Source: Eubacterium sp.
Lineage (GTDB): Bacteria; Bacillota; Clostridia; Lachnospirales; Lachnospiraceae
Reading direction: 5' to 3'
DNA length: 36,524 nucleotides
NCBI GenBank assembly: GCA_022796875.1
Contig: JAAWJJ010000039.1
Location: forward strand, 1-36,524
Part shown: positions 22,581 to 31,000 of the stretch, one piece after another
Numbering within the stretch: the first letter of the stretch is position 1
Layout of the letters: each line of letters begins with the position of its first letter
Program-made: the position numbers and the translations under genes
The notes under the pieces: model-generated
Seen by the model: the letters and a program-made list of their open reading frames with translations, nothing else
Databases searched by the model: none
Told to the model about the DNA's origin: nothing

Positions 22581-23993
22581 ATGGGCGGAATATTTGGCGT
22601 TGCATCAAAAGAGAGTTGTGTATTTGATTTATTTTTTGGGATTGACTATCATTCCCACCTGGGTACTCACCGGGGAGGGATGGCCGTATACGGAGAAAAC
22701 GGATTTAACCGTTCGATTCACAATATTGAAAATTCTCCGTTCCGGACAAAATTTGAACATGATATCGACGAGTTAAAGGGAAACCTGGGAATCGGCTGTA
22801 TTTCGGATAATGAACCTCAGCCTTTGCTGGTACAGTCCCACCTGGGAAGCTTTGCAATTACCACGGTAGGAAAAATTAATAACCAGCAGGAACTGGTGCA
22901 AAAAGCGTTTGATAACGGACATGCGCATTTTCTGGAAATGAGCGGCGGCAGCATTAATGCAACGGAACTGGTTGCTTCTCTGATTAATGAAAAAGCAAGC
23001 ATCTCGGAAGGCATTAAATACGCGCAGGAAATGATCGACGGTTCCATGACTTTAATGGTAATGACAAAATACGGGATTTTTGCCGCGCGGGACAAAGTGG
23101 GAAGAACACCTCTATTTATCGGAAAAAAGGACAACGCCCACTGTATCTCTTTTGAAGATTTTGCCTATGCAAACCTTGGCTACAAAACCTGCCGGGAATT
23201 AGGGCCGGGTGAAATCGTTTTCGTAACTCCGGACAACCTGAAATTACTGAATCCTCCGGGAGATCAAATGAAAATATGCGCCTTTTTATGGGTATATTAC
23301 GGTTATCCGAATGCGTCTTACGAGGGCGTCAACGTAGAAATGATGCGTTATAAATGCGGGGAACTGCTGGCAAAAAGGGATACTGTCACTTCCGATTACG
23401 TAGCCGGAGTACCGGACTCCGGAATCGCCCATGCCGTTGGATATGCTAACGCATCCGGCGTTCCTTTTGCAAGGCCTTTTATTAAATATACGCCAACCTG
23501 GCCGCGTTCGTTTATGCCGCAAAACCAGACGAAACGCAACCAGATTGCAAAAATGAAACTGATTCCGGTAGACGAACTTATTAAAGATAAAAAAATGGTG
23601 CTTATTGACGATTCGATTGTCCGGGGAACACAGCTTCGCGAAACAACGGAATATTTGTATGAAAACGGAGCAAAAGAGGTACATATCCGTCCGGCATGTC
23701 CTCCTTTGCTATATGGATGTAAATATCTGAACTTTTCCCGCTCCGATTCGGAACTGGATTTAATTGCCCGCAGGGTTATTCTAAAGCGGGAGGGGGAAGA
23801 AAAAGCAAACGACCCTGAGATTTTAGCAGAATATGCAGACCCGAACAGTGAAAAATATCAGGGTATGCTGAATGATATATGCAAGGAACTTAATTTTACT
23901 TCCCTGCGTTATCACCGTCTGGACGATATGATCGAATCCATCGGCATTGATCCGGACAAGCTATGTACGTATTGCTGGAGCGGAAAAAAATAG
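22581..23993 (+). CDS. PurF-like amidophosphoribosyltransferase paralogue with dismantled glutaminase site
   Basis: The 470-residue protein has both PurF domains. The PRTase half is intact: the PRPP loop VLIDDSIVRGTQ lies at 340-351, and probable [4Fe-4S] ligands Cys233, Cys380, Cys462 and Cys465 match the Bacillus subtilis pattern. The N-terminal glutaminase domain keeps HRGG at 30-33 but starts Met-Gly-Gly instead of Met-Cys-Gly, so the catalytic Cys nucleophile is absent. The RYPTAG arginine segment is missing (GIGCIS at 70-75), and the oxyanion NG is VG (96-97). It probably cannot use glutamine. It may use ammonia or another amine, or be regulatory. A GAGGGG ribosome site precedes the ATG. 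Confidence 0.88.
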   Translation: MGGIFGVASKESCVFDLFFGIDYHSHLGTHRGGMAVYGENGFNRSIHNIENSPFRTKFEHDIDELKGNLGIGCISDNEPQPLLVQSHLGSFAITTVGKINNQQELVQKAFDNGHAHFLEMSGGSINATELVASLINEKASISEGIKYAQEMIDGSMTLMVMTKYGIFAARDKVGRTPLFIGKKDNAHCISFEDFAYANLGYKTCRELGPGEIVFVTPDNLKLLNPPGDQMKICAFLWVYYGYPNASYEGVNVEMMRYKCGELLAKRDTVTSDYVAGVPDSGIAHAVGYANASGVPFARPFIKYTPTWPRSFMPQNQTKRNQIAKMKLIPVDELIKDKKMVLIDDSIVRGTQLRETTEYLYENGAKEVHIRPACPPLLYGCKYLNFSRSDSELDLIARRVILKREGEEKANDPEILAEYADPNSEKYQGMLNDICKELNFTSLRYHRLDDMIESIGIDPDKLCTYCWSGKK

Positions 23994-24040
23994 CAGAAGC
24001 ATTTACGTATTCCCTGCCTGGGAAAGAATTTCAACAATTT

Positions 24041-24074
24041 ACAGCGCAGCAGTTTGAAACCGCTGCGCTGTTTT
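24041..24074. terminator. Shared terminator between the PurF-like and DeoR genes
   Basis: ACAGCGCAGC (24041-24050) and GCTGCGCTGT (24062-24071) form a perfect ten-pair GC-rich stem. On the plus strand it is followed by TTTC, suiting the PurF-like transcript. It also ends right at the stop of the convergent DeoR gene and can serve both directions. Confidence 0.75.
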
Positions 24075-24853
24075 CATTCAGCCAGAATAATTTTGGAAAT
24101 ATGTTCTTTTAATTTCTTTTCATAAGACGGCGTTATGCCGGAATCCATAATAAGTACATCTACTTCCCCGATATCCGCAAACGTCTGGAAATCAATCCGG
24201 TTGATCTTACTGGAATCGGCAAGCAGAATAATGTTTTTCGAAGATTTAATCATCGCCGTCTTCACCTGAGCCAATTCGTCGTTGGAAACGGTCAGGCCAT
24301 GCGTCGTACTGATCGCCGCCGTTGCAAGAAACATCTTTTCAAAATTGTATTTTTTTAATTCCTCAATAATCTGATGTCCGTAACAATAATGGAAGCTATT
24401 TCTGATCTTACCACCCAACAGATGAATTTCAAAATCTTCTTTTTCCTCCAATATACGGACAATCTCAATATCATTTGTAAAAATACGCACCTTTGAGAAC
24501 GAAGACCGGGCCAGGGCCTGAGCCAGATAGAGCATAGTAGTTCCCGTATCGATCAAAACGGTATCACCGTCATGAATAAATTCCAGTGCCCTGTTTGCAA
24601 TCATTATTTTCTTATCGGCATTGAAACGTTCATTAATCTGCTGTTCATGATGAAGCGAAGTTTTTAACATTGCCCCCCCATGGGTTCTGATAATATCACC
24701 GCTGTTTTCCAGTTTCGTCAAATCCGTCCTGATCGTAGCGCCGCTTACGTTAAAATAATCGGCCAGATATTTTACGCTTACGCTGTTTTGTGAACGAATA
24801 ATCTCCAGTATTTTTTCTGTCCGTTCCGCGGTATAAACAGTATCATTTTCCAT
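24074..24853 (-). CDS. DeoR-family transcriptional repressor
   Basis: This 259-residue protein has an N-terminal DeoR helix-turn-helix (EKILEIIRSQNSVSVKYLAD, then YFNVSGATIRTDLTKLEN) and a DeoRC sugar-phosphate sensor domain. That domain carries DGDTVLIDTGTTMLYLA near 95-111, LLGGKIRNSF, and DSSKINR near 220-226. It is divergent from the sugar operon that starts at 25173. DeoR proteins usually repress such operons until a phosphorylated sugar is made, here possibly by the FGGY kinase. Inverted repeats in the shared intergenic region are likely operators. Confidence 0.92.
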   Translation of the reverse strand: MENDTVYTAERTEKILEIIRSQNSVSVKYLADYFNVSGATIRTDLTKLENSGDIIRTHGGAMLKTSLHHEQQINERFNADKKIMIANRALEFIHDGDTVLIDTGTTMLYLAQALARSSFSKVRIFTNDIEIVRILEEKEDFEIHLLGGKIRNSFHYCYGHQIIEELKKYNFEKMFLATAAISTTHGLTVSNDELAQVKTAMIKSSKNIILLADSSKINRIDFQTFADIGEVDVLIMDSGITPSYEKKLKEHISKIILAE

Positions 24854-24939
24854 AATCTTTTCTATCCCCTCTGACTGTTGCTGCTGATTTACGCTGCTGT
24901 TATTTTTATTTTATTCTTTCTGTAAAAAATGTCAATATG

Positions 24940-25085
24940 ATATTTTCAAAATGAAAATTTAGTAGAACTTTTTTTATCTATTGACAAAACAATTTACTAT
25001 ATCAGGTATTTTGTCTTTTATTTTAAAAATATATAAAAGTAAACAAAAGTATTTTGTTGACAAAATAAAAGTTATAACGTATGAT
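24940..25085 (+). promoter_or_regulatory. Promoter of the sugar operon with DeoR-type operator repeats
   Basis: A near-consensus promoter has TTGACA (25057-25062), a 17-base spacer and TATGAT (25080-25085). The inverted repeat TATTTTGT-TG-ACAAAATA (25050-25067) covers the -35. Further GACAAAA (24983-24989) and TTTTGTC (25009-25015) sites form a second, wider pair, and ATTTTCA/TGAAAAT lies near 24941-24958. The repeats fit repression by the divergent DeoR protein. The rest of 24854-25172 is AT-rich and has no gene. Confidence 0.7.
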
Positions 25086-25172
25086 ATGATTAAAGTCCAA
25101 AACATAAAAAGAACACACTGAATTATCACAAATAATCCGGAAACAGTACGGAAAATAAAGGAGATCTTTAAA

Positions 25173-26195
25173 ATGAAGAAAAAGGTAAAAGTATGTTTGA
25201 TCGGCTGCGGCAGAGCTGGTATGATTCATGCAAAAAGTTATGCCGGAAATGTTAAGAACGCGGAATTAGCGGCGCTCTGCGATCCTGTCGCAGAAAACCT
25301 GAAGTCGGCGCAGGAAGAAGTGGAAGTCCCCTACATATATACCGATTATAAAGAAGTTATGAAAAATGACGAAATCGACGCGGTAATTGTAGTTACTCCA
25401 ACGAAATTCCATCATGAAATTGTATTGGCAGCCGCTAATGCTGGAAAACATGTCTTTTGTGAAAAACCGATGGCCGTGGATGAAAAAGAATGTGATGACA
25501 TGATTCAGGCATGCAGACAAAACGGCGTAAAGCTGCAGTTAGGATTTATGCGTCGTTTCGATAAAAATTTCAGAAGAGGGAAAGAACTGATTGATTCCGG
25601 TGAAGTCGGAACGGTAACTTCTTTAAGATCGAATACGCACGGTCCCAGCGAACCGAAAGAGTGGATGTTTGACGTCAGAAACAGCTACGGGCCACTCGGA
25701 GAAGTAAACAGCCACGATTTTGATACGCTCCGCTGGTACGCCGGGTGCGAAGTGAAAAAAATCCATGCGATCGGACACAATTTCCGCAGCCCGGAAGTAA
25801 AAGACCGGTATCCGGAATATTACGATACCTGCGCGGTGCTGCTGGAATTTGAAAACGGTATTGTCGGCACGATTTCCGGCGCGCAGTACGTAAAATACGG
25901 ATATGATTCCCGCGCGGAAATATTAGGAACAAACGGTATTGTAAAAGTCGGTACGCAAAAAGCCTACGACGTGGAAACGGTAACGGAACAGCAAAAAACG
26001 GTTTCCGATTCGGTAAATTCCTGGAGGACACTGTTCCGGGAGGCATACGTTGCAGAAGCAAACTCGTTTATTGAAAGTATTATCAACGACACGGAACCGG
26101 AAGTTACCGGACACGACGGAAAAATGGCGTTAAGGCTTGTAAACGCGGGACTGAAGTCGCTTTTGGAAAAACGTCCGGTAGAACTGGAACCATAA
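25173..26195 (+). CDS. Gfo/Idh/MocA-family oxidoreductase
   Basis: This 340-residue protein has the Rossmann start GCGRAGMIHAKSY at 10-22, CEKPMAVDEKE near 94-104 (Lys of the EKP catalytic motif), and GEVNSHDFDTLRW near 169-181, where the Asp/His proton-transfer residues sit. The pattern resembles inositol 2-dehydrogenase and related sugar dehydrogenases that oxidise a ring hydroxyl with NAD. It leads the DeoR-controlled operon. A second, longer Gfo/Idh protein (29777) lies in the same operon, so two different oxidation or epimerisation steps are likely. AAGGAGAT precedes the start. Confidence 0.9.
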   Translation: MKKKVKVCLIGCGRAGMIHAKSYAGNVKNAELAALCDPVAENLKSAQEEVEVPYIYTDYKEVMKNDEIDAVIVVTPTKFHHEIVLAAANAGKHVFCEKPMAVDEKECDDMIQACRQNGVKLQLGFMRRFDKNFRRGKELIDSGEVGTVTSLRSNTHGPSEPKEWMFDVRNSYGPLGEVNSHDFDTLRWYAGCEVKKIHAIGHNFRSPEVKDRYPEYYDTCAVLLEFENGIVGTISGAQYVKYGYDSRAEILGTNGIVKVGTQKAYDVETVTEQQKTVSDSVNSWRTLFREAYVAEANSFIESIINDTEPEVTGHDGKMALRLVNAGLKSLLEKRPVELEP

Positions 26196-26207
26196 GGGGG
26201 ATAAAAT

Positions 26208-27245
26208 ATGAAAGCGATTCGGTTAATTGGAAAAGAAAAAATACAGTTACAGGATATCCCTGTTCCCGAGATTTCAGATAACGAACTTTTAATTAAAGTA
26301 AAAGCCGCATCCATATGTGGGACAGACGTAAGGATGTATAAAAACGGCTACAAAAATGTGTCGGAAAACAATCCTTTGACTTTAGGCCATGAGTTTGCCG
26401 GTGATATCGTAAAAACCGGAAAAAACGTAACGGCATACCAGGTTGGGCAAAAAGTTTCCCTGGCTCCGAACATTGGCTGCGGCACCTGTGATCTGTGCGT
26501 CAGCGGCCAAACCCATCTATGCGAAAACTATGATGCTTTCGGGGTTACGATGGACGGCGGCTTTGCAGAATATGTAAAAATTCCGGAAAATGCGGTTACT
26601 CAGGGAAACATTACAGTGTTGGACGATGAAATTTCCTATCAGGAAGCGGCGCTGGTGGAACCGTTAAGCTGTGTATACAACGGGCAAAAGCTTCTCCATG
26701 CACAGCCGGGAGCCGATACCCTGATCATCGGTATGGGACCAATCGGCATTATGCATATTATGGTAGCAAAGTTATTCGGAGCTGGCAAAATTATTGTAAA
26801 CGACCTGAGCAAAGAGCGGATGCAGAAAGCAAAAGAACTGTTTCCTGACGTAATCCTGATTGAGGGTGATGTAGAAAAAGAATTAAAAAAAGTAAGCCCG
26901 AAAGGTACGGACGTATGTATTATTGCCGCTCCGGCCCCGGCCGCACAGGCGCAGTGTCTTTCCTATATGAATATGAACGGAAAAATACTTTATTTCGGCG
27001 GCCTGCCAAAAGAGAAAGAAACGGTTTCCATCAATACAAACCTGATTCATTACAAACAGTTACAAATTCAGGGATGTACCAAACAGAGTGTATCGGAATA
27101 CCGATTATGTGCAAAACTCGTAAATGATAAGAGAATACCGTTAGAATTGATTATGTCAGACACCTATTGCCTGAGTTCTTTTGAAGAAGCGCTGGACAAC
27201 GCGGCGAAAGCAAAAGGTTTGAAACACGTAATCGTATTTGAATAA
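26208..27245 (+). CDS. Zinc-dependent MDR dehydrogenase (sorbitol/threonine dehydrogenase-like)
   Basis: This 345-residue protein has catalytic zinc residues Cys38 (SICGTD) and His61-Glu62 (GHEF), structural zinc Cys91, 94, 97 and 105, and the Rossmann motif GMGPIG near 175-180. It resembles polyol and L-threonine dehydrogenases. It starts 12 bases after the Gfo/Idh gene with a GGGGG-type site, and its stop lies 28 bases before the kinase ATG. It probably interconverts a polyol or sugar acid and its keto form. Substrate is not readable from the sequence. Confidence 0.9.
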   Translation: MKAIRLIGKEKIQLQDIPVPEISDNELLIKVKAASICGTDVRMYKNGYKNVSENNPLTLGHEFAGDIVKTGKNVTAYQVGQKVSLAPNIGCGTCDLCVSGQTHLCENYDAFGVTMDGGFAEYVKIPENAVTQGNITVLDDEISYQEAALVEPLSCVYNGQKLLHAQPGADTLIIGMGPIGIMHIMVAKLFGAGKIIVNDLSKERMQKAKELFPDVILIEGDVEKELKKVSPKGTDVCIIAAPAPAAQAQCLSYMNMNGKILYFGGLPKEKETVSINTNLIHYKQLQIQGCTKQSVSEYRLCAKLVNDKRIPLELIMSDTYCLSSFEEALDNAAKAKGLKHVIVFE

Positions 27246-27273
27246 TTTTTGCAGGCAGAAAGGCGGAAAGCGC

Positions 27274-28803
27274 ATGAAGAATCTGTATTTTATGACCATT
27301 GACCTTGGAACAAGCTATATTAAAGCAGGCGTATATGATACGGAAGGAACCTGCCTTATGATTACGCAAAGCTCTATCCACAGCGACAATTCCAAACCAG
27401 GGATTTTTGTCCAGCGCGGCGAGGAAATTTTCAATTGCGTTCTGTCATGTATGAAGCGGATTACCGACACTTTCGGAGAAAAAAGCAAACAAATCGCGGC
27501 AATCGGATTCACAGGGCAGATGGCCGGGTTTATGGGAGTAGACAGGGACTGGAACGATATCACTTCCTGGTCCTGTTCGCTTGATACCCGCTATGTTCCT
27601 TACGCAGAAAAGCAAATGGAAAAATTCGGCAATGATTTTCTGGAAATCAGCGGAACTAACGCGCCTTTGATGGCTCCAAAATGCGAGTGGTTCGTTACGG
27701 AATTTCCCAAAGAGGCAAAGCATATTGCAAAATATATGCTGATCAGCAGTTATATTATCGGAAAACTGGGAAACTGCAAAATAGAAGACGCCGTTGTAGA
27801 CTGTTCCTATACTACCTGGACGGGACTTGTAGATGTGAAAAAAGAAATCTGGTCGGACGAACTTTGCCGCAAAGCCGGAATATCCAGAGATTTGCTCCCA
27901 AAAATCGTAAAGTCAAACGAGGTCTGCGCATATCTGGATCCGAAAATTGCGGATGCGGTTGGGTTGAAATCCGGAATCCCGTTAGTATCTGGGGCGGGCG
28001 ATAAAATAGCGGGATGTATCGGCAGCGGTATTTTGAATATGGGGGATATGATTTTTGAAGCGTCTTCCTATGGAGCAATCAGCAGTCTGGTAGACGGATA
28101 CCGGCCGAACCGGGAAACGAAAGATTATGATGCGATTCCGGAATTTCGGAAAGGAAATTTTTATATTCACAAATATATCCCTGGTTCGGGTATTACTTTG
28201 CAATGGTTTCTGGATACGTTTGCGGACGGATATCCGGACTGGAAAAATGCTTTTTCCGTTATAGAAGACGCGGCAAAATCCATTCCCTGCGGTTCAGATG
28301 GACTAATGGCGGTAGGATTACTCGGCGGAAGCGCGATGCCTTTCGACGGGGATTTGAAAGGCGCCTGGACAGGTTATACGTGGAGCCATAAAAAAGAGCA
28401 TTTTTACAAAGCGCTTTTGGAAAGTTATTCCTATGAGCTGAAATTAACGATTGACAGTATGAAAAAGATGTATCCGGAATGGAAAGACACCCTTACGATT
28501 AAAATGATCGGCGGCGGCGCCAATTCTGCGATCTGGCCGCAGATTCTGTCCGATACTACCGGATGCGAATTCGTACTGTTAGACCGGGATGACGTCGCTC
28601 TTTGGGGTACCGCGATATTGACAGGATCCGGAATTGGAATTTTCGGCGATATGAAAGAAACCGCAAACAGAACGGTCAAAATAACAAAACAAATCAGACC
28701 GAATCTGGAAAATTACCGAAAATATCAGGAATACTTAAAAATGTATTCTGTATTAAAAGAAAACGTGCACAACACATGTGCGGAACTAAAACATGTTTTA
28801 TAA
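27274..28803 (+). CDS. FGGY-family carbohydrate kinase
   Basis: This protein of about 509 residues has the FGGY opening MTIDLGTSYIKAGVYD, the IGFTGQMAG segment near 81-89, the catalytic-Asp motif VSGAGDKIAGCIGSG near 240-254 and the ATP-binding GGGANSAIWPQILSD near 408-422. The ATG at 27274 is preferred over upstream codons because AAAGGCGGAAAG precedes it and the family starts here. FGGY enzymes phosphorylate pentuloses, hexuloses and polyols such as xylulose, ribulose and glycerol. Its phosphorylated product may be the DeoR effector. Confidence 0.9.
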   Translation: MKNLYFMTIDLGTSYIKAGVYDTEGTCLMITQSSIHSDNSKPGIFVQRGEEIFNCVLSCMKRITDTFGEKSKQIAAIGFTGQMAGFMGVDRDWNDITSWSCSLDTRYVPYAEKQMEKFGNDFLEISGTNAPLMAPKCEWFVTEFPKEAKHIAKYMLISSYIIGKLGNCKIEDAVVDCSYTTWTGLVDVKKEIWSDELCRKAGISRDLLPKIVKSNEVCAYLDPKIADAVGLKSGIPLVSGAGDKIAGCIGSGILNMGDMIFEASSYGAISSLVDGYRPNRETKDYDAIPEFRKGNFYIHKYIPGSGITLQWFLDTFADGYPDWKNAFSVIEDAAKSIPCGSDGLMAVGLLGGSAMPFDGDLKGAWTGYTWSHKKEHFYKALLESYSYELKLTIDSMKKMYPEWKDTLTIKMIGGGANSAIWPQILSDTTGCEFVLLDRDDVALWGTAILTGSGIGIFGDMKETANRTVKITKQIRPNLENYRKYQEYLKMYSVLKENVHNTCAELKHVL

Positions 28804-28892
28804 ATCATATGTGCTTTCGGAAAATCAGCTTACAGAATATATGTGACAAAGGTTTCGGAAGTATATCAAAAAAATTGGAGGAGGAACACATT

Positions 28893-29753
28893 ATGAAAAT
28901 TGGTATTGACAGTTATTGTTTTCACAGACTTTTCGGAGAGGTATACGACGCGCAGGAACAGCCGGAAAAGCTTATGACGGTAGAAGAATATCTGGATTAC
29001 GCTCATGAACTTGGAGTGGAAGGGGTATCGTTGGAAACCTGCTTCCTGCCAAGCCTGGAAGACGACTATCTGAAAGAACTTGGGAAAAAGATCAAAGACT
29101 ACGGCTTTGACTGCGTATTCGCATGGGGACATCCAAACGGATTGGAAAGAGGATTGAATCCAGAAGCTTTTGAAGAAATGAAACAGTTGATTCCGAAAAC
29201 AAAATTACTGGGAACGGACGTAATGAGAATTACCGGCTCCGCGTTCGACTGGCGGCATGAAAACCACCGCGATCAGATCGCTCGCCTGATTCCGATGTAC
29301 AAAGAAGCTACAAAAATTGCAGAAGACTGCGGCGTAAAGCTGGCGGCGGAAAACCATATTGATTTTACGGCGGATGAAATGCTGGAAATGATTCAGGCCG
29401 TAGATTCCCCGAACTTCGGAATCAATTTTGATACCGGAAACTTCCTGAGGCTGTTAGACGATCCGATCGCCGGTATGGAAAAACTGGCCCCTTATGTATT
29501 TTCCACGCATATTAAAGACCTGAAGATGAGGGAGGACGCCAAACCTACGGACTGGTTCTTCTTCTCCGGCGTACCGGTAGGGTTCGGCATGGTCAACAAT
29601 ATGGCTCTCGCGGAAATCTTAAGCAAACATGATTATAAAGGATTTCTGGCTGTTGAAATCGATCATCCAGTAGATGAATGGATGAACCTGGAAAAAGAAG
29701 CGGTTGCCGTAAGCGTGAAGAACTTAAGGAAAATCGGAAATACATTTAAATAA
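28893..29753 (+). CDS. Sugar phosphate isomerase/epimerase-like TIM-barrel protein
   Basis: This 286-residue protein belongs to the xylose-isomerase-like TIM barrel (AP endonuclease 2) superfamily. Likely metal ligands are Glu in AENH near 151-154, Asp in NFDTGN near 184-189, His in STHIKD near 207-212 and Glu in VEIDHP near 255-260. The ATG at 28893 follows GGAGGAGG; longer reading frames upstream have no such site. Relatives isomerise or epimerise keto-sugars, and some (DgpC/CarC) take part in C-glycoside cleavage next to Gfo/Idh oxidases. No DgpB/CarB-like partner is seen here, so plain sugar isomerisation is preferred. Confidence 0.88.
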   Translation: MKIGIDSYCFHRLFGEVYDAQEQPEKLMTVEEYLDYAHELGVEGVSLETCFLPSLEDDYLKELGKKIKDYGFDCVFAWGHPNGLERGLNPEAFEEMKQLIPKTKLLGTDVMRITGSAFDWRHENHRDQIARLIPMYKEATKIAEDCGVKLAAENHIDFTADEMLEMIQAVDSPNFGINFDTGNFLRLLDDPIAGMEKLAPYVFSTHIKDLKMREDAKPTDWFFFSGVPVGFGMVNNMALAEILSKHDYKGFLAVEIDHPVDEWMNLEKEAVAVSVKNLRKIGNTFK

Positions 29754-29776
29754 AAGAATTTTGGGAGCGTATCATT

Positions 29777-30955
29777 ATGAAGAAAAAATTAAATATTGCA
29801 ATTATCGGCGTTGGTTTCATGGGCAGGGCACACAGCAACGCCTGGTCACAGCTTGCAAAATTTTTTGATATCGACTATGATATCGTTTTAAAAGCAGTGG
29901 CGGGACGCAGCGAAGAAAAAGTAAAAGCCTTTTCCGAAAAATGGGGCTATGAGGAATACACGACAGACTGGCATACTTTACTGGACAGGGACGATATTGA
30001 CGTTATAGATATCCTGACTCCGACGGCAGAGCATAAAGAAATGGCAATTGCCGCGATGAAAGCCGGAAAACACGTTATTTGCGAAAAACCTTGCGCCCTT
30101 ATGTATCAAGACGCGGAGGAAATGGCCAAAACAGCAAAAGAAACCGGCGTGGTCACTTACTTAAACCACAATTACAGACGGGTTCCGGCCGTTACCTATG
30201 CAAAACAGATGATCGACGAGGGAAAATTAGGAAAAATTTATCACTGGAGAGGCACTTATCTGCAGGACTGGATTATGGATGAAAATTTCCCGGTATCCTG
30301 GCAGCTTGATAAAGAAAAAGCAGGCGGCGGGCCGTTATATGATTTATCTTCACATGCTCTGGATTTAGCCAGATTTTTAATCGGGGAACCAGTATCCGTG
30401 ATGGCCATGAATAAGACGTTTATAACGGAACGTCCTCTGCCGGGCGAAGGCGCGACCGCTTTTACAGCCGGCGATACTAATCAGAACGCAAATCATGAAA
30501 TGGCCAAAGTAACTGTAGACGACGCGGCGTTCATGATCCTGGATTTTGAAAACGGAGCTCTTGGTAATATTGATTCTTCAAGGTTTGCCGCCGGCAGAAA
30601 AAATTATAACTGTTTTGAAGTGTACGGAAGTAAAGGCGTGCTTTGTTTTAACCTGGAACGTATGAACGAACTGGAATATTACGACCACACCAAAGATTCC
30701 CGGGAAAGCGGTTATCAGAGAATCCTCGTAACGGAAAACAACCATCCTTATGTCGGCGCATGGTGGCCGGAAGGACATATTATCGGATATGAGCATACGT
30801 TCGTCCATGCATTTTATGACTTTGTAACTGCTATTCAAAACGGGAAACAGATGTCCCCGAATTTTGAAGACGGAGCCAAAATTATCAAAGTGCTCCAATG
30901 CGCGCAAAAGTCTAACGAAGAGGGACGCAGAATAAACGTAAACGAAGAACTGTAA
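29777..30955 (+). CDS. Gfo/Idh/MocA-family oxidoreductase (long form)
   Basis: This 392-residue protein has GVGFMGRAHSNAW near 11-23 (Rossmann), ICEKPCALMYQD near 97-108 (EKP Lys) and GGGPLYDLSSHALDLARF near 180-197 (Asp/His pair). The extra length and the AWWPEGHIIGYEHTF segment near 330-344 match the longer sugar-dehydrogenase branch. It starts 23 bases after the TIM-barrel gene. With the first Gfo/Idh enzyme it could form an oxidation and reduction pair around the isomerase step (inference). Confidence 0.9.
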   Translation: MKKKLNIAIIGVGFMGRAHSNAWSQLAKFFDIDYDIVLKAVAGRSEEKVKAFSEKWGYEEYTTDWHTLLDRDDIDVIDILTPTAEHKEMAIAAMKAGKHVICEKPCALMYQDAEEMAKTAKETGVVTYLNHNYRRVPAVTYAKQMIDEGKLGKIYHWRGTYLQDWIMDENFPVSWQLDKEKAGGGPLYDLSSHALDLARFLIGEPVSVMAMNKTFITERPLPGEGATAFTAGDTNQNANHEMAKVTVDDAAFMILDFENGALGNIDSSRFAAGRKNYNCFEVYGSKGVLCFNLERMNELEYYDHTKDSRESGYQRILVTENNHPYVGAWWPEGHIIGYEHTFVHAFYDFVTAIQNGKQMSPNFEDGAKIIKVLQCAQKSNEEGRRINVNEEL

Positions 30956-31000
30956 AAATACAGTAGAATAAATAAAAAGACTGTAAAGGCGGTGAAAATA

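Noticed and set aside
28602..28892. N-terminal extension of the TIM-barrel protein
   Set aside because: The extension overlaps the kinase gene, has no homology-like features, and GGAGGAGG directly precedes the internal ATG at 28893.
25173..30955. Complete C-glycoside deglycosylation (DgpABC) system
   Set aside because: Gfo/Idh and TIM-barrel proteins are present, but no DgpB/CarB-like small subunit is found between or beside them.
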